A stretch of 64,000 bases of DNA from Bryobacterales bacterium (GTDB lineage Bacteria; Acidobacteriota; Terriglobia; Bryobacterales; Bryobacteraceae), in contig JAEUQE010000004.1 in the NCBI GenBank assembly GCA_016789785.1, positions 35,301 to 99,300 of the forward strand, read 5' to 3'. Below, one piece after another: positions 26,331-41,989 of the stretch. Made by a program: the position numbers and the translations under genes. The first letter of the stretch is position 1. Each line of letters opens with the position of its first letter. Under the pieces are notes generated by a model. That model was not told the origin of the DNA. It was given only the letters and a program-made list of their open reading frames with translations, and ran no database searches.

Positions 26331-27752
26331 ATGACCGAACCCCACCTAATCATGGTTGCGCCCTTTGTGACCCTGCTGCTGGCGATCGCGTTGATGCCAT
26401 TCATTCATAAGCATTTTTGGGAGAAGCACTATCCGAAAATCTCGATCGCTCTAGGGCTGATTGTGGTGCTGTACTATCTGTTCGTGCTGCGCAACGGACA
26501 GCGGATGTTGACGAGCATGATTGAGTTTACCGGCTTCATTGCGTTGATCGGATCGCTGTTTGTCATTGCGGGCGGCATTCATATTGACATGAGCGGCAAG
26601 TCCAGGCCAGCCACCAATACTGGTTTGCTGGCGATGGGAGCGATCCTGTCCAACCTCATCGGCACTACCGGGGCTTCCATGTTGTTGATCCGGCCGTTTC
26701 TGCGGATCAACAAGTACCGTGTCGCGCCGTATCACGTGGTATTTTTCATTTTCATTGTGAGCAACGTCGGCGGGGCGCTGACGCCGATCGGCGATCCGCC
26801 ACTGTTTCTGGGCTACTTGAAGGGCGTGCCGTTCTTCTGGCTGCTTACCAAGGCCAATGTCCTGGGGGCATGGCTGTTCACCGTGGGCGCGCTGCTCGCG
26901 CTGTTTTTCGTGATCGACTCGATGAACTTCCGGCGCTTCAAGCACGAAGTGAAGCGCACGGCGGAAGACCGGGTTCTGATGGAGGGCAACCACAATTTCA
27001 TCTGGCTGTTCGCCATCATCGCTCTGGTGCTGGTGCAGAAAGCGGAGTTCCTGAAAGCGCTGGAGCACGCGAAGGTGTTCGAAGCGATTGGCGGCGTGTT
27101 CGGCTGGGGACCACAGAAGGCTTTTGAAAGCTGCATGACCCTTGTGATCGCGATGCTGATGGCGGGCGTGGGCTTTCTTGCTTACAAATATGCCACCAAG
27201 GAAGTGCTGCGCGAGAATGAATTCTCGTTCGGGCCAGTGCAGGAGGTGGCGTTCCTGTTCGTCGGCATCTTTGCGACCATGGTGCCGGCGCTGGATCTGC
27301 TGGAGCACCATGCCGCCGACCTCGGCATCAAGACGGTGAGGCAATTCTACTGGAGCACCGGCGCACTATCGAGCGTGCTGGACAACGCGCCCACCTACCT
27401 CAATTTTCTGACCGCCGCGTTCGGCCTCCAGCACCTGTCGCTCGAAAACCCCGCCCATGTCGAAGCGCTGTTGAATCCCGGCATCATCAACCAGTTGTCT
27501 CCGGAACGGCTCGCGGCGCTGGGCTTGCACGCGCTCGACCCGATGGCGTGGGAGTACGTCGTGGCGGTCTCGCTGGGCGCGGTGTTCTTCGGAGCGTGCA
27601 CTTACATCGGCAACGGTCCGAATTTCATGGTGAAGAGCATTGCCGAAAGCGCCGGTGTCCAATGCCCGAGTTTTTTCGGCTACGTCTTCAAGTACAGCCT
27701 GCCGATCCTGATCCCGCTGTTCGCGATCGTATCGTGGTTGTTCCTGCGGTGA
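26331..27752 (+). CDS. NhaD-family sodium:proton antiporter
   Basis: Inner-membrane antiporter of 473 residues with about twelve hydrophobic helices, of the ArsB/NhaD superfamily. Characteristic segments are SNLIGTTGASMLLIRPFLRIN and SNVGGALTPIGDPPLFLGYLKGVPFFW in the first half, with DNAPTYLNF and YIGNGPNFMVKSIAE in the second. It would exchange Na+ (or Li+) for H+ in pH and salt homeostasis. GGAG lies about eleven bases before the ATG. It is preceded by a hairpin-rich leader that may regulate it. Confidence 0.88.
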   Translation: MTEPHLIMVAPFVTLLLAIALMPFIHKHFWEKHYPKISIALGLIVVLYYLFVLRNGQRMLTSMIEFTGFIALIGSLFVIAGGIHIDMSGKSRPATNTGLLAMGAILSNLIGTTGASMLLIRPFLRINKYRVAPYHVVFFIFIVSNVGGALTPIGDPPLFLGYLKGVPFFWLLTKANVLGAWLFTVGALLALFFVIDSMNFRRFKHEVKRTAEDRVLMEGNHNFIWLFAIIALVLVQKAEFLKALEHAKVFEAIGGVFGWGPQKAFESCMTLVIAMLMAGVGFLAYKYATKEVLRENEFSFGPVQEVAFLFVGIFATMVPALDLLEHHAADLGIKTVRQFYWSTGALSSVLDNAPTYLNFLTAAFGLQHLSLENPAHVEALLNPGIINQLSPERLAALGLHALDPMAWEYVVAVSLGAVFFGACTYIGNGPNFMVKSIAESAGVQCPSFFGYVFKYSLPILIPLFAIVSWLFLR

Positions 27753-27824
27753 GCGCAGCGAACAGGAACGCGGAATTCGCCACGCAGGCCCCGGCATGTT
27801 TTCAGGCCGCGCGACCCGTCTCAC

Positions 27825-27830
27825 TACAAT
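27825..27830 (+). promoter_or_regulatory. Possible -10 box of recQ
   Basis: TACAAT ends twelve bases before the recQ ATG, so a transcript would start only a few bases ahead of the codon. No good -35 is seen at the normal distance. Weak call. Confidence 0.25.
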
Positions 27831-27841
27831 AAAGAGTACGC

Positions 27842-29776
27842 ATGGTCGAACAAGTGCAAAAAGCACTGAAGGAATACTGGGGCTACGATTCGTTCCGGCC
27901 ACTGCAGGAGCGGATCGTGCACAGCATTCTGCACGGGCACGACGTTGCGGCGGTGATGCCGACAGGCGGAGGAAAGTCGCTCTGCTATCAGCTTCCCGCC
28001 GTTGTGTCAGGCCGCATGGCCGTGGTGATTTCTCCACTGATCGCATTGATGCAGGATCAGGTGGCGCAGTTGATCCAGATGGATATCCCTTCCGCCGCCA
28101 TCACCAGCAATGTGACCTATGCCGATCAAGTGCGCATCATTCAAGAGGCGAAACAGGGTGCGTACCGTCTGCTGTATCTCTCGCCCGAACGGCTCGCCCG
28201 CGCCGATACGGTGCAATGGCTGAAGCAACTTCCTGTCGGCTTTTTCGCGATCGATGAAGCGCACTGCATCTCCGAATGGGGGCACGAGTTCCGTCCGGAG
28301 TACCGCCAACTCGGGCGCCTGCGCGAAATCTTTCCCGATCTTCCGATTGCCGCGTTCACGGCGAGCGCCACTCAACAGGTGCGCCACGATATCCTTGCGC
28401 AGTTGCGGCTGCGCGAGCCGCGCACGTTCATCCGGAGCTTTCACCGCTCGAATCTTCACTACTGGGTTGAGGAGTGCGAGAACGATCGTCATCAACAGAC
28501 GCTCCTCAAGAAGGCCTTGCGCAGCTATGAAGGCCAGGCGGTGATCATCTACGAACAGACCATTCGCGAAGTGCTCGCGACGGGGGAGTTCCTCGAAGAC
28601 CTTGGCTTTCCCGTCGCCACCTATCACGGCCAGATGGACGGCGCCACCCGCAAGCGCAACCAGGAACTTTGGACCAGCGGTGAGATGCCCGTGATGGTGG
28701 GCACGCTCGCCTTCGGACTGGGCATCAACAAAGCCGCGGTGCGGGCCGTGATCCATATGGCATTGCCCAAGTCGCTGGAACAGTACTACCAGGAAGCAGG
28801 CCGCGCGGGCCGCGATGGGTTGCCCGCCGATTGCATCATGCTGTGGCAGCGCAAAGATCTCGGAATCCTCGCGTACTTCATCGAGAACACGCAGGACGAA
28901 GCCGAACGCAAGCGGGCTTGGAATCGCTATCACGTCATCAAGCGGTTCGCCGAAGACGAGAAGTGCCGCCATCGCGTGATCTGCAACTACTTCGGCGAGA
29001 CACCGAAGTGGGAGCGCTGCGGCATCTGTGATTTCTGCGGCTATGAGCCGGCATGGCTGAAACGGCGCAAGACCCAGGTTGCACCGGCGGCGGCAGTGGC
29101 AGTGGTGGCGCCCGCCGTACTCAGTATTCCCAAGCCTGCCCAACCGAAACGCGACACACCCGAAGATGTGCCGGTGGCCATCCCGCCCACGCCCGGCATG
29201 GATCTCGATCTGCTCGAATATCTGCGGGAGTGGCGCACCAGAGCGGCCGCGGAGCGCGGAGTGCCGCCCTATGTGATTGCCTCCGATCAAACGCTCGAAG
29301 ATCTGTGCCGCAAGCGGCCGAAGTACTTTGCGGAACTGCGATCGGTCTACGGCATCGGAGAGCACAAGGCGCGTACTTACGGTGAAGCGGTTCTTGCGCG
29401 GATGCGTGAATTCGAAGGCGGCGCGAGGGCACAGGCACGCGCGAAAGTGCGCCCCATTGATCAGATCCCGCAGCTTCTCGCCGAAGGCAAAACTTTCGAT
29501 GAAATCGCCGGGATTCGTGGAGTACGGCGCGAAACGGTGGTGGCGAAGCTGGCGACGTGGATCGAGAGAGGCATCATCGCCTACGACGAACGGTTTGTCG
29601 CCGTCGACGTGCGCGAGCAGATTGAAGAAGTGGCCGGCACGCTCGGTGTTGCACAGATGAAGCCGATCAAGGATGCGCTTCCCGCGGACATCACCTATGA
29701 TGAAATTCGCCTGATTGTTGCCAAGATCCGCCACGAACAGTCCGCGATTCTTGCCACTGCCTCCGAGGACGAATGA
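27842..29776 (+). CDS. recQ: RecQ-family ATP-dependent DNA helicase
   Basis: 3'-5' superfamily 2 helicase for recombination and fork repair, 644 residues. Helicase motifs: TGGGKS (41-46), DEAH (Asp138), and QEAGRAGRDG (motif VI). A zinc-binding cysteine cluster follows at Cys375, Cys381, Cys393, Cys396 and Cys399. An HRDC domain lies at about 453-530 (LLEYLREWRTRAAAERG...VYGIGEHKARTYGEAVL). The C-terminal 100 residues look like the helix-turn-helix (HTH_40-like) tail of Bacteroides/Bacillus-type RecQ. A canonical RQC winged helix between zinc site and HRDC is not evident; a Pro/Ala-rich linker is there instead. Its stop overlaps the M20 peptidase start by ATGA. Confidence 0.92.
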   Translation: MVEQVQKALKEYWGYDSFRPLQERIVHSILHGHDVAAVMPTGGGKSLCYQLPAVVSGRMAVVISPLIALMQDQVAQLIQMDIPSAAITSNVTYADQVRIIQEAKQGAYRLLYLSPERLARADTVQWLKQLPVGFFAIDEAHCISEWGHEFRPEYRQLGRLREIFPDLPIAAFTASATQQVRHDILAQLRLREPRTFIRSFHRSNLHYWVEECENDRHQQTLLKKALRSYEGQAVIIYEQTIREVLATGEFLEDLGFPVATYHGQMDGATRKRNQELWTSGEMPVMVGTLAFGLGINKAAVRAVIHMALPKSLEQYYQEAGRAGRDGLPADCIMLWQRKDLGILAYFIENTQDEAERKRAWNRYHVIKRFAEDEKCRHRVICNYFGETPKWERCGICDFCGYEPAWLKRRKTQVAPAAAVAVVAPAVLSIPKPAQPKRDTPEDVPVAIPPTPGMDLDLLEYLREWRTRAAAERGVPPYVIASDQTLEDLCRKRPKYFAELRSVYGIGEHKARTYGEAVLARMREFEGGARAQARAKVRPIDQIPQLLAEGKTFDEIAGIRGVRRETVVAKLATWIERGIIAYDERFVAVDVREQIEEVAGTLGVAQMKPIKDALPADITYDEIRLIVAKIRHEQSAILATASEDE

Positions 29777-31287
29777 GAACTTTGCTGCTGCTGTCCGCCG
29801 CCACATGCCTTTTGTGCGCCCAATCGAAAGAGGCCGCGGGGAAGGCTCGCGAATGGCGCGCGCTGCACGAACGCGCAATCATCGGCGAGTTTTCGGCGTT
29901 GCTTGCGATACCCAACGTCGCCCGCAACCTGGAGGACATGCGCCGCAACGCCGCGCACATCCGCGCGATGATGGACCGCCGCGGAATTCGCAATGAACTG
30001 TTGGAGGCGCCCGGCAGCCCTCCGGCAATCTACGGCGAGATCCTCACTCCCGGCGCGACACAGACGCTCGTCTTCTATGTCCACTACGACGGCCAGCCCG
30101 TGGAACCTGAGCAGTGGAAGGATGCACCACCGTTCCAGCCCGTGTTGCGCGACAAGGCGCTCGACGCGGGCGGCCGCGTGATTCCCTTCGGTGAGAAGTT
30201 CGATCCGGAGTCCCGCCTCTATGCGCGTTCGGCGAGTGACGACAAGGCTCCCATCATTGCCTTGCTCACTGCGCTCGATGCGCTTCGCAATGCGAACATC
30301 CCTCTTCGCTCGAACATCAAGTTCTTCTTCGATGGCGAGGAAGAGGCCGGCTCGCCGCATCTCGAACAAATTATCCGTGCCAACGCCGCAAAGCTTCGCG
30401 GCGATGTGTGGATCTTCTGCGATGGGCCGGTTCATCAGACACGCCGTCAACAGGTAGTGTTCGGTGTGCGCGGTTCCACCGGCGTCAACCTCACGGTCTA
30501 CGGTCCCAAGCGGGAACTGCACAGCGGACACTACGGCAACTGGGCGCCGAATCCCGCGCTGATGATTGCGCGCCTCGTCGCCAGCATGCGCGACGAAGAG
30601 GGGCGCATCCTGATCCCTGGTTTCTATGACGATGTCGAACCGTTGAGCGACGCCGAAAAGAAGGCGCTGGCGGACCTGCCCGATCTCGACAAGGATCTGA
30701 AGCAGGAGCTGTGGTTGGGAAGGTCCGAAGGCGGTGGCAAGCGTCTGGAGGAGCTGATCAATCTGCCCGCGCTCAACATCCGCGGGCTCGCGGCTGCCGG
30801 TGTCGACGCGCAATCGCGCAACGTGGTACCGTCGCATGCCACTGTCTCCATCGACATCCGCCTGGTGAAGGGCATGCATCACCAGCGCGCCATCGACAAG
30901 CTTGTGCAGCATGTGCGGGCGCAGGGCTATCACATTACCGATCGTGAGCCCGATGAAGCGGCGCGCATGCGTTATCCGAAGATCTGCAAGGTCACCACCC
31001 GCGGCAGCGGCTACAACGCCGTGAAAGCACCCATGGACTCACCCATCGCGCGCCGCATCGTGGAGGCCGTGCGGGCAGCGCATCCCAACACGCTCCTCAT
31101 GCCGACGCTCGGCGGAAGTCTTCCCATCGCACCTATCGCTGACGAGCTGAAGACGCCCGTCATCATTGTGCCGATCGCAAATCACGACAACAACCAGCAT
31201 GCCCACAACGAGAACATCCGCATCCGGAACTTGTGGGACGGGATCGAGACGATGGCGGCGCTGCTGGTATTGCGCGAATTGCGGTAA
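29773..31287 (+). CDS. Secreted M20-family metallopeptidase
   Basis: 504-residue exported zinc peptidase of the M20 dipeptidase/ArgE group. Signal peptide MRTLLLLSAATCLLCAQS. Metal-binding and catalytic residues: His104-x-Asp106 in YVHYDGQP, Asp156 in SASDDKAP, Glu189-Glu191 in DGEEEAG, and a late His in NHDNNQHAHNE. A dimerisation (lid) domain interrupts the catalytic domain at about 245-400. Coupled to recQ by a four-base overlap, though no functional link is apparent. A hairpin begins one base after its stop. Confidence 0.88.
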   Translation: MRTLLLLSAATCLLCAQSKEAAGKAREWRALHERAIIGEFSALLAIPNVARNLEDMRRNAAHIRAMMDRRGIRNELLEAPGSPPAIYGEILTPGATQTLVFYVHYDGQPVEPEQWKDAPPFQPVLRDKALDAGGRVIPFGEKFDPESRLYARSASDDKAPIIALLTALDALRNANIPLRSNIKFFFDGEEEAGSPHLEQIIRANAAKLRGDVWIFCDGPVHQTRRQQVVFGVRGSTGVNLTVYGPKRELHSGHYGNWAPNPALMIARLVASMRDEEGRILIPGFYDDVEPLSDAEKKALADLPDLDKDLKQELWLGRSEGGGKRLEELINLPALNIRGLAAAGVDAQSRNVVPSHATVSIDIRLVKGMHHQRAIDKLVQHVRAQGYHITDREPDEAARMRYPKICKVTTRGSGYNAVKAPMDSPIARRIVEAVRAAHPNTLLMPTLGGSLPIAPIADELKTPVIIVPIANHDNNQHAHNENIRIRNLWDGIETMAALLVLRELR

Positions 31288-31429
31288 CGCAGACTTCAGT
31301 CTGCCGCCTCGACAATCATGTCGAGGCCCGTGCTCGTGGCCGGTGAATCGCCCCTGGTGGATCGTAATTCTCGTTCACCTCGCCCTGCACCGAGACGAGT
31401 CTCGGCGCTGCAGGCTAAAGCCTAGCGCC
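31284..31429 (+). repeat. Dispersed hairpin-array repeat, copy 1
   Basis: Intergenic element between the M20 and transketolase genes made of successive palindromes: GCAGACT/AGTCTGC (31289-31304), CCTCGAC/GTCGAGG (31307-31326), CCGAGAC/GTCTCGG (31390-31405), and GGCGCT/AGCGCC (31404-31429) enclosing AGGCT-AA-AGCCT. The first 85 bases or so are about 80% identical by eye to 59409-59494. It may double as terminator for recQ-M20. Confidence 0.6.
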
Positions 31430-31528
31430 ACGGTGAGGTGCACGGCGCCAAAGAAGCAAAAGTGAAAAGCATTGCGCTACTCGCGTCTGAACGCATCACA
31501 GTCGAAGTGATACGCTGGTGGTTTACTC

Positions 31529-32347
31529 ATGCCTACGACAGATCTCCAAGAGTTACAACAGTTCTGCAAGCTCATTCGACGGCACATTGTGGAGATGATC
31601 ACGGAAGCCAAATCGGGCCATCCCGGTGGCTCACTCTCCGCCGTGGAAATCCTTGCAGTGCTCTACAAAGAAGTGATGCGGCACGATCCCAAGAATCCGC
31701 AGTGGGCCGATCGCGACCGCTTCATTCTTGGCAAAGGCCATGCTTGCCCCGTGCTCTACGCTGTGATGGCGGAGTGTGGATACACTCCGGTGGACAAGCT
31801 CAGGACGCTGCGGCAACTTGGGTCCATCTATCAGGGCCATCCCGACCGCCGGTTCATTCCTTCGCTCGAAGCTTCCACGGGATCCTTGGGCCAGGGCCTC
31901 TCCGTCGGGCTTGGCATGGCGCTCGCCGCACGGCTCAACGGAAGCCCTTCGCGAACCTACGTGATGCTCGGCGATGGTGAGATCCAGGAAGGCCAGATCT
32001 GGGAAGCCGCGATGTTCGCCGCCTATCACAAGGTGGACAGCATCGTGGCAATCGTGGATTACAACAAGATCCAGCTCGACGGTTGGGTGAAGGACATCAT
32101 GGAACTGGAGCCGCTTGCCGACAAGTGGCGTTCCTTCGGCTGGCACGTGGTGGACTTCGATGGACACGACATCCCCGCGGTGCGCGCCGCGTTCGCCGAA
32201 GCCGCGTCCACCAAAGGCAAGCCCACCTGCTTCCTCGCCCACACCATCAAGGGCAAGGGCGTTTCGTTCATGGAGAACAATCCGAAGTTTCACGGCTCGG
32301 CGCCCACGCGTGACGAACTGGCAGTTGCACTGAAGGAGCTTGCGTAA
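31529..32347 (+). CDS. Transketolase, N-terminal subunit
   Basis: Thiamine-diphosphate-binding half of a split transketolase, 272 residues. It acts in the non-oxidative pentose phosphate pathway, moving two-carbon units between sugar phosphates. The TPP motif is GDGE at 148-151 with the downstream VDYNKIQLDG. The HPGGSLS and KGHACPVLYA segments of the family are present. The partner subunit begins two bases after its stop (32350), so the two halves form an obligate pair, a common arrangement in archaea and many bacteria. Confidence 0.93.
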   Translation: MPTTDLQELQQFCKLIRRHIVEMITEAKSGHPGGSLSAVEILAVLYKEVMRHDPKNPQWADRDRFILGKGHACPVLYAVMAECGYTPVDKLRTLRQLGSIYQGHPDRRFIPSLEASTGSLGQGLSVGLGMALAARLNGSPSRTYVMLGDGEIQEGQIWEAAMFAAYHKVDSIVAIVDYNKIQLDGWVKDIMELEPLADKWRSFGWHVVDFDGHDIPAVRAAFAEAASTKGKPTCFLAHTIKGKGVSFMENNPKFHGSAPTRDELAVALKELA

Positions 32348-32349
32348 AC

Positions 32350-33312
32350 ATGGCCGTCAACACAAAGTACGAACTCAAAATGGGAGCGGCCACTCGCGAA
32401 GCATTCGGCCGCGCACTGGTGGAAGTTGGCAAAGAGAATAAGGACGTCGTAGTGTGCGACGCCGACCTCTCCAAGTCCACCATGGTGCACTTCTTCGCGA
32501 AGGAATTTCCGGACCGCTTCTTCTCCTGTGGAATCGCCGAGGCCAACATGGTGGCCATCGGCGCCGGCCTTGCCTCCAGCGGCAAGATCCCATTCGTCGC
32601 AAGCTTCTCCGCTTTCGTGCTCACCAAGGGATTCGAGCAACTGCGTGTCACCGTGGCCTATCCGAATACCAACGTGAAGGTCGTCGGCACACATTCCGGC
32701 ATCTCGATTGGAGAAGACGGTCCTTCGCAGATGAGTGTTGAGGATCTCGCCCTGGCCTGCAGTCTGCCGGGATTCGTGGTGCTGAGTCCGGCCGATGAAG
32801 TGGCGATGGGCGCGTTCGTTCGTCTTGCGGCGGCACATCAAGGTCCCGTATTCATTCGTGCGGGACGGCCGAAGGTTCCCGTGATTTACGGCAAGGATCA
32901 GAAGTTCGAAATCGGCAAGGCGATCCAACTGCTCGATGGCAAGGACGTCACGCTGATCGCGCACGGTCTGATGGTTGCCGAATCGATTCGCGCCGCGGAG
33001 ATTCTCGATGCCGAAGGCGTGTCGGCGCGCGTGCTCGATATGCCGACCATCAAGCCGATCGACACCGATGCAGTCGGGAAAGCGGCGTCCGCAACCGGCG
33101 CAATCGTTGTGAGTGAAGAGCATCTCACCGACGCTGGTCTCGGAGTGCGAGTTGCGCAGGCCGCGTCGCTCACCAAACCGTGCGCCATCGAGTATGTCGG
33201 CATCGAGAATACCTATGCCGAATCGGGCACACCCGAGGCGCTCATTCAGAAGTACGGCCTCACCGCCGCGAAGGTCGCCGAGGCGGCCCGCCGTGTCCTG
33301 CGCCGCAAGTAG
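32350..33312 (+). CDS. Transketolase, C-terminal subunit
   Basis: Pyrimidine-binding and C-terminal half of the split transketolase, 320 residues. Segments GIAEANMVAIGAGLASSGKIPFVASFSAF and HSGISIGEDGPSQ match the PYR domain, which carries the glutamate that activates the cofactor. The second half (VTLIAHGLMVAESIRAAEIL...) is the transketolase C-terminal domain. Directly downstream of the N-terminal subunit and co-translated with it. Confidence 0.93.
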   Translation: MAVNTKYELKMGAATREAFGRALVEVGKENKDVVVCDADLSKSTMVHFFAKEFPDRFFSCGIAEANMVAIGAGLASSGKIPFVASFSAFVLTKGFEQLRVTVAYPNTNVKVVGTHSGISIGEDGPSQMSVEDLALACSLPGFVVLSPADEVAMGAFVRLAAAHQGPVFIRAGRPKVPVIYGKDQKFEIGKAIQLLDGKDVTLIAHGLMVAESIRAAEILDAEGVSARVLDMPTIKPIDTDAVGKAASATGAIVVSEEHLTDAGLGVRVAQAASLTKPCAIEYVGIENTYAESGTPEALIQKYGLTAAKVAEAARRVLRRK

Positions 33313-33404
33313 GCCTCAGTCGCCCGTCCCGGAACGCATCTGATACGCTGAAGTCTGTCAGCATCCACGAAGCGTCTGTTCCCTTGGAACAGCTCGCGTG
33401 ATGT

Positions 33405-41069
<7,665 letters not shown>

Positions 41070-41087
41070 CGCTTGCGTGACGGTTTT

Positions 41088-41105
41088 TCGCGTGCTTTCA
41101 CGCGA
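41088..41105 (+). terminator. Hairpin after the giant kinase gene
   Basis: TCGCGTG (41088-41094) pairs with CACGCGA (41099-41105) around a CTTT loop, nineteen bases after the kinase stop. No T-run follows, so termination is only suggested by position. Confidence 0.35.
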
Positions 41106-41162
41106 TCTGTAGAAGGAAGGTCTCCCTCGGGACCGTTCTGGTAGTTGTAGCCAGACGAGGGG

Positions 41163-41190
41163 TTGACTTCCGCGAACGCATGGATATCAT
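41163..41190 (+). promoter_or_regulatory. Sigma-70-like promoter of the outer-membrane barrel gene
   Basis: TTGACT (41163-41168), 16-base spacer, TATCAT (41185-41190). Transcription would begin near 41197, which supports the ATG at 41234 over the one at 41180, since the latter lies inside the promoter. Confidence 0.5.
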
Positions 41191-41233
41191 TGAACCGGCT
41201 GGCGATATGTTAGACTCGCATCAAAAGAAAGTC

Positions 41234-41854
41234 ATGAACAACAAAACTTGGATTCGACTGCTGCCGCTGACGATTTTGGCGTCTTCGGCGGCCTTCGCGC
41301 AGAACGTGAGCTACCTCAACGCAGGTACCGTGGAAGTAGGCGCTTTCGGTGGTCTTACGGCTGGACTTGGGAGAACAGCGGCGGGAGCGGGCGGCAATAT
41401 CGCCGTCGCCGCGAATCGCTGGGTTCTTCCGTATTTCGAATATACCTACTTCCCGGACCTCTTGAACCGCACGGCGCAGGAGGAGATCCCCGCTCAAGGC
41501 ACGGCTCGCACAATTCAGGTCCGACGGAAGAACTCGTTCTCAGACTTCCACGGCGGCGTCCACCTCCGGGTACCCTTCAAGCGGAATCCCTCCATCATGC
41601 CCTACTTCGCGTTTGGTGTTGGTGGTCTCCGCAAGAGCAACGGTGAGGTGCAATTCGCGGATGGCCCTACTTTGGAGGACCCCGCACGTACGGACCTCGC
41701 AGTGAACTTCGGCGGCGGCTTGCGATGGTATGTCCGTCAGAACGTTGGAATCCGCATTGAAGCTAAGGGATACAAACCGAATTCCGATGTCCCCGCTTTC
41801 AACGACGCCTTCATGAAGGTCACATTCGGCGTGTTCTACATCTGGGGCCGGTAA
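41234..41854 (+). CDS. Small outer-membrane beta-barrel protein
   Basis: 206-residue exported protein. The signal peptide ends in SSAAFAQ. The mature part consists of alternating amphipathic strands typical of an eight-stranded OmpA/OmpX-like barrel (VEVGAFGGLTAG, NSFSDFHGGVHLRVPF, PYFAFGVGGLRK, LAVNFGGGLRWYVRQNVGIRIEAKGYK, MKVTFGVFYIWGR) and ends in an aromatic-containing strand. The start at 41234 follows an AAAGAAAG purine run and sits about 37 bases after a predicted transcription start. Structural or adhesion role; nothing more specific is visible. Confidence 0.75.
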   Translation: MNNKTWIRLLPLTILASSAAFAQNVSYLNAGTVEVGAFGGLTAGLGRTAAGAGGNIAVAANRWVLPYFEYTYFPDLLNRTAQEEIPAQGTARTIQVRRKNSFSDFHGGVHLRVPFKRNPSIMPYFAFGVGGLRKSNGEVQFADGPTLEDPARTDLAVNFGGGLRWYVRQNVGIRIEAKGYKPNSDVPAFNDAFMKVTFGVFYIWGR

Positions 41855-41884
41855 CAGACAGACTGGCTTCCTGCGACGAGACCT

Positions 41885-41911
41885 GGCCCGTCTGGGACCA
41901 CCGGACGGGCC
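41885..41911 (+). terminator. Strong hairpin after the barrel gene
   Basis: GGCCCGTC (41885-41892) and GACGGGCC (41904-41911) form a perfect 8-bp stem with an 11-base loop, 30 bases after the stop at 41854. No T-run. Probable terminator separating the barrel gene from the NHL-repeat gene. Confidence 0.45.
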
Positions 41912-41989
41912 GAAAGTGTTGGAACGAAATACGCGGCGGCCACGCACCAGCCGCGGACCATCGATCGATTCGGTCGGAGGAGCATGTAC

